Below, one piece after another: positions 45,534 through 54,442 of a stretch of 64,000 nt of DNA. Every line of letters begins with the position of its first letter. The stretch's first letter is position 1. The notes beneath the pieces are model-generated. The model searched no databases, was not told where the DNA came from, and saw nothing but the letters and a program-made list of their open reading frames with translations. Origin of the DNA: Hydrogenophaga palleronii_A. Its GTDB lineage: Bacteria > Pseudomonadota > Gammaproteobacteria > Burkholderiales > Burkholderiaceae_C. The DNA is taken from contig NZ_JAVDWU010000009.1 in assembly GCF_031457455.1 (NCBI RefSeq), forward strand, positions 1 to 64,000, read 5' to 3'. Both the position numbers and the translations under genes were made by a program.

Positions 45534-46262
45534 GTGAGCGAGTTGCTGCTCGATGTGCGTGGCCTGGAAGCCGGTTATGGATCGACGCGTGCGCTGTTCG
45601 GCATCGACCTGCAGGTGAGCGCAGGCTCCATCACAGCGCTGCTGGGTGCAAACGGAGCCGGCAAGACCACGACGTTGCGCGCGCTGTGCGGACTGATCCG
45701 GCGACAGGGGAGCGTCACGCTGGCGGGCCAACGCATCGAGGGCATGGCAACGGAGGACATTGTGCGACTGGGGGTCGCTCACGTTCCTGACGGACGCGGC
45801 ACCTTCACGGGGCTCACGACAGAAGAGAACCTCCGGATGGGGGCCTGCACGCGGCGCGACAAGGCCGGTGTGCGTGAGGACTTCGAGCGCTTCTATGAGT
45901 ACTTCCCACGACTGAAGGAGCGGCGGCACCAGCAGGCCGGCACGCTGTCCGGGGGGGAGCAGCAGATGCTGGCCATCGCGCGTGCGCTGATGCTGCGGCC
46001 CCGGTTGCTGCTGCTGGACGAACCGTCCTTTGGGCTGGCACCGCTGATGGTGCAGGAGATCTTTCGCATCATGGGGCGCATACGCGAAAGCCAGAACGTC
46101 GCCATCCTGCTGGTGGAGCAAAACGCTTCGCTCGCGCTGGAACTGGCCGACACGGCCTATCTGCTGGAAACCGGGCGAATCGTGCTCGCCGGGACGGCCG
46201 CTGCGGTGCGCAGCAACGACGCCGTGCGCAGCGCCTACCTGGGTGGAGATCAAGCCATATGA
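45534..46262 (+). CDS. Branched-chain-type ABC transporter ATPase (LivF-like)
   Basis: 242 residues with Walker A GANGAGKTTTLRAL, signature LSGGEQQMLAIARAL and Walker B LLLLDEPSFGLAP, the LivF type. GTG 45534 is preferred: AAGG lies 7 bases upstream and it starts exactly at the family consensus (SELLLDVRGLEAGYG). An ATG at 45468 overlaps the LivG stop (ATGA) and would add 22 residues encoded by repeat-like spacer DNA (45475-45530). Overlaps the LivH gene by 4 bp. Confidence 0.88.
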   Translation: MSELLLDVRGLEAGYGSTRALFGIDLQVSAGSITALLGANGAGKTTTLRALCGLIRRQGSVTLAGQRIEGMATEDIVRLGVAHVPDGRGTFTGLTTEENLRMGACTRRDKAGVREDFERFYEYFPRLKERRHQQAGTLSGGEQQMLAIARALMLRPRLLLLDEPSFGLAPLMVQEIFRIMGRIRESQNVAILLVEQNASLALELADTAYLLETGRIVLAGTAAAVRSNDAVRSAYLGGDQAI

Positions 46263-47131
46263 ACGAATTCATTTCACAACTTCTGTCGGGTCTGGCCACC
46301 GGTGGCATCTACGCCAGCATGGCGCTGGCCCTGGTGATGATCTACCGCAGCACGCACCACGTGAACTTCGCGCAGGGCGAGATGGCGATGTTCTCCACCT
46401 TCCTCGCCTCCATGCTGATCCAGGCGGGTTGGCCGTACTGGGCGACGTTCTTCGCGACCGTGGGGATCGCTTTTGCGATGGGCGCGGCCATCGAGATGAC
46501 ACTGATCCGGCGCCTGCGCAACGCACCGATCCTGTCGATCGTGGTCGTGTTCGTCGCGCTGCTGGTCATCTTGCACAGCCTGGCGGGCTGGCTGTTCGGC
46601 TACACGATCCGGTCGTTCCCGAGCCCGTTCGCCGAATCCACGTGGTACGGCAGCACCCTGCTGTCGCCGCACCAGATCGGCGCCATCGGCATCACGCTGC
46701 TGATGTTGGCACTGGTGTACGTGTTCTTCCGCTTTTCGCCGCTGGGGCTTGCGATGCGGGCCACCGCAGAGAACCCTGTGTCCAGCCGCCTCGTTGGTGT
46801 GCGGGTCAACCGCATGCTGGCCCTGGGCTGGGGGCTCGCCGGTGCCATCGGTGCGGTCGCCGGGATGATGATCGCGCCGGTTGTGTTCCTGGATGTGCAC
46901 ATGATGTCTGGCGTCCTGATTTACGCCTTCGCTGCGGCGGTGCTGGGGGGCATCGCCAGCGCGTGGGGTGCTGTGGTGGGCGGCTTCATCGTCGGGGTGC
47001 TGGAGAACCTGCTGGGCACCTACGTGGTCGGCTCGGAGCTCAAATTGTCCGTGGCGCTGGTGCTGATCATCGGCGTGCTGGTGGTGCGCCCGTCCGGCTT
47101 GTTCGGCAAAGCCGTTGTGGTGAGGGTGTGA
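46259..47131 (+). CDS. Branched-chain-type ABC permease (LivH-like)
   Basis: 290 residues, eight or so membrane helices, with the LivH start LLSGLATGGIYASMALALVMIYRSTHHVNFAQGEMAMF and an ATPase-contact loop (MRATAENPVSSRLVGVRVNRML). ATGA overlap with the LivF gene shows translational coupling. One half of the inner-membrane channel. Confidence 0.9.
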   Translation: MNEFISQLLSGLATGGIYASMALALVMIYRSTHHVNFAQGEMAMFSTFLASMLIQAGWPYWATFFATVGIAFAMGAAIEMTLIRRLRNAPILSIVVVFVALLVILHSLAGWLFGYTIRSFPSPFAESTWYGSTLLSPHQIGAIGITLLMLALVYVFFRFSPLGLAMRATAENPVSSRLVGVRVNRMLALGWGLAGAIGAVAGMMIAPVVFLDVHMMSGVLIYAFAAAVLGGIASAWGAVVGGFIVGVLENLLGTYVVGSELKLSVALVLIIGVLVVRPSGLFGKAVVVRV

Positions 47132-47133
47132 AC

Positions 47134-48084
47134 ATGGGACAACGAGCGCTTCTGACCGCCTTGGTCGCCGCAGCCTGCGTGCTGCCCTTCGTTGTGCCCA
47201 GCTACATGCTGTTCCAGCTGACCATGGTGCTGGCCTATGCACTGGCGCTGCTGGGGCTCAACCTGCTGGTCGGGTTCAACGGCCAGATCTCGCTGGGCCA
47301 CGGCGCCTTCTTCGCGCTGGGCGCCTACACGGCGGCGATGCTCATGGAACACGCGGGCTGGCCCTACTGGGCGACGCTTCCTGTTGCGGCGCTGGTCGGC
47401 GGCATCGTCGGCTATCTGTTCGGCCTGCCCGCCTTGAAACTCGATGGCGTGTACCTGGCGATGGCCACCTTTGCGCTGGGCGTCGTCACGCCGCAATTGC
47501 TCAAATACCGAGGACTGGAGACGTGGACCGGCGGCTCGCAAGGCCTGGTACTGCTCAAGCCCGACGCTCCCTTCGGCTTGCCACTGGACCAGGACCAATG
47601 GCTGTATTTCTTCTGCCTGGGTGTCGCCATGGTGCTGTTCGCGATTGCCCACAACCTGCTGCGCGGCGCGATGGGGCTGAACCTGGTCGCGGTGCGCGAC
47701 CACCCGATCGCGGCCGAGGCCATGGGCGTGAACAACGCGCGCATCAAGAGCATCACTTTCGGCATCTCGGCGCTGTACACCAGCGTGGGTGGCGCGCTTT
47801 CGGCGATCGTGGTGCAGTTCGTCGCGCCCGACAGCTTCACCGTGTTCCTGTCGATCACGCTGTTGGTGGGGGCCGTGGTCGGCGGGCTGTCCTCGCTGTC
47901 GGGCGCTGTGTTCGGCGCCGTGTTCATTCAATTCGTTCCGCGCTTCGCGGAACTGGTGTCCAAGGCTGCGCCTTGGGCCGTGTATGGCGCCATTCTGCTG
48001 GTGCTGATGCTGATCTGGCCGACCGGCGTGGCTGGCGGCATCGCGCGGCTGCGCGCCTGGTTTTTTTCAAGGAGACAAGCATGA
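47134..48084 (+). CDS. Branched-chain-type ABC permease (LivM-like)
   Basis: 316 residues, partner permease, with LNLLVGFNGQISLGHGAFFALGAYTAAM, the typical LivM block, and the ATPase-contact loop VAVRDHPIAAEAMGVNNARIKSITF. It starts 2 bp after the LivH stop and overlaps the binding-protein gene by 4 bp. ATG 47134 was chosen as the first start with the expected family N-terminus. Confidence 0.9.
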   Translation: MGQRALLTALVAAACVLPFVVPSYMLFQLTMVLAYALALLGLNLLVGFNGQISLGHGAFFALGAYTAAMLMEHAGWPYWATLPVAALVGGIVGYLFGLPALKLDGVYLAMATFALGVVTPQLLKYRGLETWTGGSQGLVLLKPDAPFGLPLDQDQWLYFFCLGVAMVLFAIAHNLLRGAMGLNLVAVRDHPIAAEAMGVNNARIKSITFGISALYTSVGGALSAIVVQFVAPDSFTVFLSITLLVGAVVGGLSSLSGAVFGAVFIQFVPRFAELVSKAAPWAVYGAILLVLMLIWPTGVAGGIARLRAWFFSRRQA

Positions 48085-49283
48085 AGACGATCGTTCTCGC
48101 ACTCACGGCGGCCCTGGCTTTGGCCTGTGGCAGCGCCTCGGCTCAGAAGAAATACGACCCCGGTGCTTCTGACACCACCATCCGCATCGGGCAGACCATG
48201 CCCTACAGCGGGGCAGCCTCGATCTACGGCGAAGTGGGCAAGACCCAGGCGGCGTACTTTCGCATGGTCAACGATCAGGGTGGCGTCAACGGTCGCAAGA
48301 TCGAATTCGTGAGCCTGGATGACGGCTACTCGCCGCCGAAGACGGTGGAAGGTGTGCGCAAGCTGGTCGAGCAGGAAGAAGTGCTGCTGTTGTACGGGAT
48401 GTTCGGCACGGCCACCAACAGCGCCATCCATCGTTATGTCAACGCCAAGAAGATTCCGCACCTGCTGTTGCTGACCGGTGCGTCCAAATGGAACGATCCG
48501 GTGAAAAATCCGTGGAGCATGAGCTTCTACCCGGACTACCCATCCGAGGCCAAAGTCTATGCGCGCCAGATCCTGGGGAGCACGCCAAACGCCAAGATCG
48601 CCGTGCTGTACCAGAACGACGACTACGGGCGTGACTACCTCAAGGGTTTCAAGGAAGGCCTGGGCGCCAAGGCCGCCGCAATGATCGTGGCCGAGGCTTC
48701 GTACGAACTCACCGACCCCACGGTCGATTCGCAGATCGTGCAGCTGCGCGGGTCCGGTGCGGACGTGCTGGTCAGCTTCAGCACCGCCAAGGCCGCGATC
48801 CAGACGCTGCGCAAGGTGCACGACACCGGCTGGAAGCCGACCCACTACCTGGCCCAGGGTGCCGCGCTGATCGGCGCCGTGTTCAATCCCGCAGGGCCGG
48901 AGAAGGCCACCGGCGTCATCTCCACCGCCTACTCGAAGGACCCGAACGACAAGCAATGGGAAAACGATGCAGCTTTCCAGGACTGGCTGGCCTTCATGAA
49001 GAAATACCGACCCGAAGCAGACCTGCGCCTGGGCTCCCACGTCTATGCCTACTCCAGCGCGAGACTGATGGTGGACATCCTGCGTGCCTCTGGCGACACC
49101 CTCACGCGTGAGAACGTGCTGAAGCAGGCCGCTTCCATCAAGGCCGTGCAGTTGCCCATGTTCCTGCCCGGCGTGGTGGTCAGCAGCGCGCCGGACGACT
49201 ACCGCCTGATCAAGTCCCTGCAGCCTGTCGTCTTTGACGGCACGCGCTGGAACAAGTTGGGCAGCTTTGTCTCGATCGACTAG
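48081..49283 (+). CDS. Branched-chain-type ABC substrate-binding protein (LivJ-like)
   Basis: Periplasmic binding protein, 400 residues: signal peptide ending at SASA-QK, then a type I two-lobed receptor with the start DTTIRIGQTMPYSGAASIYG and VAVLYQNDDYGRDYLKGFKEGL between the lobes. A strong AAGGAGA ribosome-binding site is 6 bases upstream. The TAG stop codon (49281-49283) lies within the left terminal repeat of an inserted MITE-like element, so the end of the gene is defined by the element. Ligand unknown; a following acyl-CoA ligase suggests an organic acid. Confidence 0.9.
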   Translation: MKTIVLALTAALALACGSASAQKKYDPGASDTTIRIGQTMPYSGAASIYGEVGKTQAAYFRMVNDQGGVNGRKIEFVSLDDGYSPPKTVEGVRKLVEQEEVLLLYGMFGTATNSAIHRYVNAKKIPHLLLLTGASKWNDPVKNPWSMSFYPDYPSEAKVYARQILGSTPNAKIAVLYQNDDYGRDYLKGFKEGLGAKAAAMIVAEASYELTDPTVDSQIVQLRGSGADVLVSFSTAKAAIQTLRKVHDTGWKPTHYLAQGAALIGAVFNPAGPEKATGVISTAYSKDPNDKQWENDAAFQDWLAFMKKYRPEADLRLGSHVYAYSSARLMVDILRASGDTLTRENVLKQAASIKAVQLPMFLPGVVVSSAPDDYRLIKSLQPVVFDGTRWNKLGSFVSID

Positions 49284-49551
49284 GGCCTGTTCACACTATT
49301 TTTCCAAGATGCGTTGCGGATCAAAAAGGCCATGCGCAAGGCGCGAAACGCAGCCGGGGTCGCCCCCCGGCAAGGCTTCGCAACGCCGCGCATGGCCTTT
49401 TTGGCCGCAACCCGAAGGGAATGGGTTGAAAACAGCGCCACTCGTTGTTGCACTCCTAGGCCAGACACCCAGTCTGGCCGTCGTCGCGCGCCTAGATTGG
49501 CGCTTTTTTCAACCCACTCGCACTTGGAAAAATAGTGTGAACAGGCCCTAG
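49280..49551. mobile_element. MITE-like element with perfect 29-bp terminal inverted repeats
   Basis: A 272-bp sequence bounded by perfect 29-bp inverted repeats (49280-49308 and 49523-49551), each ending CTAGGGCCTG outward. It contains further nested hairpins: 16-bp arms at 49322-49337/49388-49403, 18-bp arms at 49423-49440/49498-49515 (one mismatch) and 8-bp arms at 49459-49466/49472-49479. It encodes no transposase. The outer CTAG is palindromic, so it could be a TA or CTAG target duplication or part of the repeats. This is the form of a non-autonomous mobile element. It supplies the stop of the upstream gene and lies 2 bp before the next ATG. Confidence 0.88.
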
Positions 49552-49553
49552 CC

Positions 49554-50516
49554 ATGCATCCTTCATTCAATGCCCTGCGGCTGCCGGTCATCGCCGCGCC
49601 ACTGTTCATCATCAGCACGCCGCGCCTGGTGATTGCGCAATGCAAGGCCGGCATTGTCGGCTCGATGCCGGCACTCAACGCCCGGCCGGCCGAGCTGCTG
49701 AGCGACTGGCTCGCCGAGATCACCGAAGCGCTGGCCGCGCACGACCGCGCCCATCCGGACTCGCCGGCTGCACCGTATGCCATCAACCAGATCGTGCACA
49801 AGAGCAACGATCGGCTGGATCGCGACATGGAGGTTTGCGCCCGGTACAAGGTGCCGATCGTCATCACCTCGTTGGGTGCACGGCCCGAGATCAACCAGGC
49901 GGTGCACGCGTGGGGCGGCATCGTGTTGCACGACGTGATCGATGACCGCTTCGCCCGCAAGGCGGTGGAAAAGGGCGCCGATGGTTTGGTCGCCGTGGCG
50001 GCCGGTGCTGGGGGACACGCGGGCACCACCAGCCCGTTTCCGCTGGTGCAGGAAATCCGTCGCTGGTTCAAGGGGCCGCTGGCCTTGAGTGGCGCCATCG
50101 CGTCGGGCGGCGCCGTTCTGGCTGCACAGGCGGCGGGAGCGGACTTCGCTTACATCGGCTCAGCCTTCATCGCCACAGACGAGGCGCGGGCCGATGACGC
50201 CTACAAACAGATGATCGTGGAGAGCAGCAGCCGCGACATCGTCTACAGCAATCTTTTCACCGGCGTGCACGGCAACTACCTGCGCGGGTCTGTGGTGCGG
50301 GCGGGGCTGGATCCCGACGCGCTGCCGCACAGCGATGCCAGCCAGATGAACTTCGGCAGCGATCGCGTCAAGCCGTGGAAGGACATCTGGGGCTGCGGTC
50401 AGGGCGTGGGCGCGATCGATGCGGTTTTGCCAACCGAGGCGCTGGTGGCGCGGTTGCAGCGCGAATACCGATCGGCGCGCGAACGTCTGAGCCTGGAGGC
50501 ACTGGCATGTACCTGA
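49554..50516 (+). CDS. Nitronate monooxygenase (2-nitropropane dioxygenase-like)
   Basis: FMN-dependent flavoprotein of TIM-barrel fold, 320 residues. It begins with LRLPVIAAPLFIISTPRLV and has the phosphate-binding GAGGHAGTTSPF (about residue 151) and IASGGAVLAAQAAGADFAYIGSAF motifs, characteristic of NMO. It oxidises alkyl nitronates, though many members act on other substrates. Its ribosome-binding site (AACAGG, 8 bases before the ATG) lies inside the right repeat of the inserted element. Overlaps the acyl-CoA ligase by 10 bp. Confidence 0.87.
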   Translation: MHPSFNALRLPVIAAPLFIISTPRLVIAQCKAGIVGSMPALNARPAELLSDWLAEITEALAAHDRAHPDSPAAPYAINQIVHKSNDRLDRDMEVCARYKVPIVITSLGARPEINQAVHAWGGIVLHDVIDDRFARKAVEKGADGLVAVAAGAGGHAGTTSPFPLVQEIRRWFKGPLALSGAIASGGAVLAAQAAGADFAYIGSAFIATDEARADDAYKQMIVESSSRDIVYSNLFTGVHGNYLRGSVVRAGLDPDALPHSDASQMNFGSDRVKPWKDIWGCGQGVGAIDAVLPTEALVARLQREYRSARERLSLEALACT

Positions 50517-52063
50517 CGCAAGGACTGCACCGCGTGCTGCAGCAGCGCCCGGACGCGGTGGCTACCGTGTTCGGCCAACGCCGCACGAGCTTCTCGCTGT
50601 TGGTGGACCGCGTCGCCCGGCTGGCCGGCGCGCTGTCGAAGCTTGGCGTATCGGGCGGCGACCGCATCGCGCTGCTGGCACAGAACAGTGACCGCAGTGT
50701 CGAATGCCTGCTTGCCGCCTGGTGGCTGGGCGCGGTGACCTGTCCGTTGAACACGCGGTGGAGCGCACCCGAGATCGCCTATGCACTCAAGGACTGCGGC
50801 GTGCGTGTGCTGGTGGTAGACGATGCGTTCGCGTCGCTGGTACCCGAGCTCAAGGCACTGGCGCCGGAGCTGGGCCCGGTCATCCACGCTGGCGAGCAGG
50901 CCACGCCTGAGGGACTGCTGGCCTGGGAGGACCTGATCGCTGCTGGCGAGTCACGGGAAGACGCCCGACCGGCCGGCGACGCGCTGGCGGCCATCCTCTA
51001 CACCGGCGGCACCACCGGCACGCCCAAGGGCGTGATGCTGTCCCACGCGAACTTCTGGATCTCGTCGGTCGCGCGCATGGCCGAAGTGCCCAATCAAGTA
51101 CAGGCCGTGACGCTGCTGGTGGCGCCGCTGTTCCACGTGGCAGGCCTGGGGCGCTTGGTGTCACAGCTCGTGACCGGGTCGACCAGTGTGCTGCTGCCCG
51201 CGTTTCGTGCGGAGACCGTGCTGGCAACGCTGCAGGACGAGCGAGTGACCGACGTCGTGTTGGTGCCCAGCATGTTGCAGATGCTGCTGGACCATCCCTC
51301 GTTTCCATCGTGCGATTTACGTCACCTCGATCGCATCATCCACGGCGCGTCACCGATCTCGCCTGGACTGCTGGAGCGCGCCATGAAAGCGCTGCCGAAT
51401 TGCGGATTCCAGAGCGCCTACGGCATGACCGAGACCGCAGCCACGGCCTGCAGCAACGGGCCGTATCGCTGGAGCGAAGGCACCACGCTGGGACCGCAGG
51501 CGCTGGCGGCGGGCCGGGTGTGCTATGGCAACGAAGTGCGCGTGGTCGATGCCGACGGTCGCGAAGTGCCGAGCAACACGGTAGGCGAGATCACCATCCG
51601 CGGCGCCAACGTCATGCAGGGCTACTGGAACAAGCCGGCCGAAACCCGCGCGGCCCTGCGCGGTGGCTGGCTGTTCACTGGTGATGGTGGTTTCATGGAC
51701 AACGCGGGCTACGTTCACATCGTCGACCGCGTCAAGGACATGATCATCAGCGGCGGCGAGAACGTCTATTCCGCTGAGGTCGAGGGCGCGTTGTCGCGCC
51801 ACCCTGCCGTTGCCGCCTGCGCCGTCATTGGTGTGCCGAGCACCGCATGGGGCGAAGCTGTGCATGCAGTGGTCGTGCTGCGGCCGGGCGAGACAGTCAG
51901 CGCCGAAGCGCTTCGCGCCCATTGCCGAAGCGCACTGGCGGGATACAAGTGCCCCAAGACCATCGAGTTCCGGGAAGCGTTGCCGCTGTCGCCGGCAGGA
52001 AAGGTGCTCAAGACCGTGCTGCGCGAGCCGTTCTGGGGCAGCAGCGCGCGACAGATCAACTGA
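50507..52063 (+). CDS. Acyl-CoA synthetase/ligase (AMP-forming)
   Basis: 518 residues of the ANL superfamily: P-loop YTGGTTGTPKGVMLSHAN, YGMTET, GWLFTGDGGFMDNAGYVHIVDRVKD and the C-terminal lysine motif LPLSPAGKVLK. It activates a carboxylic acid as CoA thioester, most like the medium/long-chain or aromatic acid ligases. The ATG overlaps the nitronate monooxygenase by 10 bp. With the liv importer it probably forms an uptake-and-activation unit. Confidence 0.88.
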   Translation: MYLTQGLHRVLQQRPDAVATVFGQRRTSFSLLVDRVARLAGALSKLGVSGGDRIALLAQNSDRSVECLLAAWWLGAVTCPLNTRWSAPEIAYALKDCGVRVLVVDDAFASLVPELKALAPELGPVIHAGEQATPEGLLAWEDLIAAGESREDARPAGDALAAILYTGGTTGTPKGVMLSHANFWISSVARMAEVPNQVQAVTLLVAPLFHVAGLGRLVSQLVTGSTSVLLPAFRAETVLATLQDERVTDVVLVPSMLQMLLDHPSFPSCDLRHLDRIIHGASPISPGLLERAMKALPNCGFQSAYGMTETAATACSNGPYRWSEGTTLGPQALAAGRVCYGNEVRVVDADGREVPSNTVGEITIRGANVMQGYWNKPAETRAALRGGWLFTGDGGFMDNAGYVHIVDRVKDMIISGGENVYSAEVEGALSRHPAVAACAVIGVPSTAWGEAVHAVVVLRPGETVSAEALRAHCRSALAGYKCPKTIEFREALPLSPAGKVLKTVLREPFWGSSARQIN

Positions 52064-52177
52064 CCTTCGGGCTGTGTATGTCGATGGTTTTCAGGTTGGC
52101 AAGAGGCGGTCTCGATTCCTGTGTGGCGCACCATCAACCCTGGTTCCATTCATCGGGATGTGACCTGCGACATAGCC

Positions 52178-52282
52178 TGTCTCAATGGCGAGACAGAAGT
52201 CTTCACCCGCGTGGTGGGTGTTCCCCCCGGCTGCGAAGATCGCAACCCCGAGCCCACGTCGATCACCGGCGTGGGGCGATGA
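52178..52282 (+). pseudogene. C-terminal fragment of a DUF2147 gene
   Basis: The frame ending at TGA 52280-52282 encodes LNGETEVFTRVVGVPPGC and continues EDRNPEPTSITGVGR, matching the last 33 residues of the intact DUF2147 gene at 19292-19774 (INGETEVFSRVAEVPTGC then QDLKPESMSITGVKR). DNA identity is also high, and the similarity ends near 52178, with no start codon or signal peptide in frame. It is a remnant of a third DUF2147 gene. Confidence 0.85.
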
Positions 52283-52631
52283 ACCGCCGGGGCAGTACTC
52301 GACAAGGGGGGCCACGTCGAGTTTGGCGGCGGCTGACGAGCTGATGTTCCTGCCGCCTGCTGGCGCCGGATATCGATTGCGGTTGGATTTTCGTCACGGC
52401 AGATTGGACTGGGCAATCTGACTGCCGAGGGGTGGGGTGCAGCTTCGACGCCGCGCCATCGCGCGCAAGCGCGCTCGGATCAGACGGGCCATTGGAGGTC
52501 TCGGAAGGCGGAAGGGTCAAAAGCCCGAGTCGGCACCTTGCGAGGAAGGGGCCGGGTATAGGTTCCGGAAGCTGAACAGTTGCCGATCCGGGCTAACCGC
52601 TGCACCAGGAGCGCCCCTAGAGTGGCGACAG

Positions 52632-52648
52632 TCGCGGAGGTTCCGCGA
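52632..52648. promoter_or_regulatory. Palindrome upstream of the APC permease gene
   Basis: TCGCGGA (52632-52638) and TCCGCGA (52642-52648) form a perfect 7-bp inverted repeat with a 3-bp centre, 58 bp before the permease ATG. It could be an operator for the permease gene; no promoter boxes were assigned. Confidence 0.35.
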
Positions 52649-52706
52649 TACCCCATGTGCCGGCGCGGGGATTTGTTATCGGCAGCAGACAGGCAGTGAA
52701 AACCAC

Positions 52707-54182
52707 ATGGCAGTCGTCCACCCACCGTTAGAGCAGGAGAGTCCTGCGTACCCGCCTCATGGCGGGCCTCACGAGCTTCGCAAAAATTCGCTGGGTCTCA
52801 TCGCCGTGACCTTCATGGTCATCTCGGCGGCCGCACCGCTCACCGGTGTCGCCGGGGCCGTGCCCATCGCCTTCCTCCTCGGCAACGGAGCTGGCGTGCC
52901 CGCCACCTTCCTGTTCATGACCCTGATCATGCTGGCGTTCTCGGTCGGCTATGTGGCCATGTCCCGCCATGTGCGCAACGCGGGCGCCTTTTACGCCTAT
53001 GCGGCCCGCGGTCTGGGTGGTTGCTGGGGTGGCGCCACCGCCATGGTCGCTCTTGTGGCCTACAACGCCTTGCAGTTTGGGCTCATTGGTCTGCTGGGCG
53101 GCGTCTCCGCAGGTGTTTTTGCCGAATTCGGTCTGGTGATGCCCTGGTGGATCTACAGCCTGGTCGCCGTGATTTTGGTCGGCACTCTGGGTTACCGGCA
53201 GGTGGATCTGTCGGCCAAGGTGCTGGTATTGCTGGTGCTGCTGGAGTACATGATCGTGCTGCTGGTGGACTTCGCCATTCTGGGCGCGGGGGGCGACAGT
53301 GGTTTGTCGATGAACCTGTTTGACATGTCGGCGATCACGTCGGGCTCGTTCACCGTGGCGGTGCTCTTCTGCCTGGGCTCTTTCATGGGGTTCGAAGCCA
53401 CTACCATCTACGCCGAAGAGGCCCGCGACCCGGATGTCACGATCCCGCGTGCCACCTACCTCTCGGTGCTGCTGATCGGGCTCTTCTTCGTGTTCACCAC
53501 CTGGTTGATGATCGCCGGGGTCGGTGCGGCCAACCTGCTCCCGACGCTCCAGGGCTTGCAGGACCCGACGAGCTTTTTCTTTGAATTGGCAGGTCGATAT
53601 GTGGGCGGGCCGGTACCGGCCATTGCCGGGGTGCTGCTGGTCTCCAGCCTGTTTGCAGCACTGTCGGCGTTCCACAACTACATCGCACGCTACAGCTATG
53701 TCGCGGGCCGAGAAGGTCTGCTGCCCGCCGCGTTCGGCCGCACCCACCCGACACACCAGAGCCCGCACGTCGGGTCGGTGGCCCAGAGCATCGGTGCGCT
53801 GATCGTGCTGGCGGTCTTCGCGGGTCTGGGCCTTGATCCCATACTCAACATGTTCACCTGGATCTCACAAATCGGTGTGTTGGGGGTGCTCGGGATGATG
53901 TCGATCACCTCGCTGGCGGTGGTTGCGTTCTTCCGCCGGCACGCGCACGCATCGCTGTTCACTGCCTGGGTCATGCCAGTGATGTCTGGAGTGATCATGG
54001 CCGCGCTGTTCGTGTACATCTTTGCCAACTTCGGTGACCTCACCGGAACGCAGGGCGCGAGTCTTGGGGTCATCCTGCCTTCGTTGATTCCTGTGGCCGC
54101 TGTGGTGGGCTGGCTGCTGGCCAGCCGCCTGCGGTCTTCCAGTCCAAAGGTGTTTGCCAACATGGGTGCCAGCCGCAGCTGA
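52707..54182 (+). CDS. APC-family amino acid/amine permease
   Basis: 491 residues with twelve predicted membrane helices of the amino acid-polyamine-organocation family; the N-terminal block is LGLIAVTFMVISAAAPLTGVAGA and EATTIYAEEARDPDVTIPRATY is the conserved APC segment. Many relatives take up polyamines, ethanolamine or amino acids. It is followed by a strong terminator but stands next to a glutamine-synthetase-like gene, as PuuP does next to PuuA in putrescine breakdown, so it is the probable importer of the amine used by that cluster. Confidence 0.87.
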   Translation: MAVVHPPLEQESPAYPPHGGPHELRKNSLGLIAVTFMVISAAAPLTGVAGAVPIAFLLGNGAGVPATFLFMTLIMLAFSVGYVAMSRHVRNAGAFYAYAARGLGGCWGGATAMVALVAYNALQFGLIGLLGGVSAGVFAEFGLVMPWWIYSLVAVILVGTLGYRQVDLSAKVLVLLVLLEYMIVLLVDFAILGAGGDSGLSMNLFDMSAITSGSFTVAVLFCLGSFMGFEATTIYAEEARDPDVTIPRATYLSVLLIGLFFVFTTWLMIAGVGAANLLPTLQGLQDPTSFFFELAGRYVGGPVPAIAGVLLVSSLFAALSAFHNYIARYSYVAGREGLLPAAFGRTHPTHQSPHVGSVAQSIGALIVLAVFAGLGLDPILNMFTWISQIGVLGVLGMMSITSLAVVAFFRRHAHASLFTAWVMPVMSGVIMAALFVYIFANFGDLTGTQGASLGVILPSLIPVAAVVGWLLASRLRSSSPKVFANMGASRS

Positions 54183-54221
54183 GGCGCAGGCCCTTGCGGG
54201 TCCGGCTGCGCATCCAAGGTT

Positions 54222-54250
54222 CCAGGGGGAGCAATCCCCCTGGTTTTTTT
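54222..54250 (+). terminator. Intrinsic terminator after the permease gene
   Basis: CCAGGGGGA (54222-54230) pairs with TCCCCCTGG (54235-54243) over a GCAA loop, directly followed by seven T (54244-54250). A classic rho-independent terminator separating the permease from the P450 gene cluster. Confidence 0.93.
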
Positions 54251-54290
54251 CGTCTGCACCCCATCGGCGGGCGTTCCCTCCTCTCCTCTC

Positions 54291-54325
54291 ATCTCATCTC
54301 ATCTCATCTCATCTCATCTCATCTC
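54291..54325 (+). repeat. Pentanucleotide repeat (ATCTC)7
   Basis: Seven tandem ATCTC units lie between the permease terminator and the glutamine-synthetase-like gene, within the likely promoter region of the latter. Pentamer tracts are prone to slippage. Confidence 0.9.
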
Positions 54326-54442
54326 ATAAGACGATGGTGTATCTGACTTGGTTTTCCTACATTGGATTGCCTGGCACAACACAGAGCAAAACGCATTGAT
54401 CAATGTCAAGGCGCTCTCCATTCACACCACCTGAGCAAGAAC

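Larger units (their letters stand above)
52064..52706. other. Gene-poor stretch with a DUF2147 remnant
   Basis: 643 bp without an intact gene. It holds the DUF2147 remnant (52178-52282) and a perfect palindrome (52632-52648). The rest has no recognisable coding or RNA feature. It may have been shaped by deletion of a former DUF2147 gene. Confidence 0.6.

Noticed and set aside
49314..49535. A 73-codon open frame within the inserted element
   Set aside because: It is composed of the hairpin arms of the element and has no ribosome-binding site or protein motif, so it is not supported as a gene.
54372..54388. TGGCAC-like sigma-54 promoter ahead of the glutamine-synthetase-like gene
   Set aside because: The GC of the downstream half is one base out of the fixed sigma-54 spacing and TTGC is missing.
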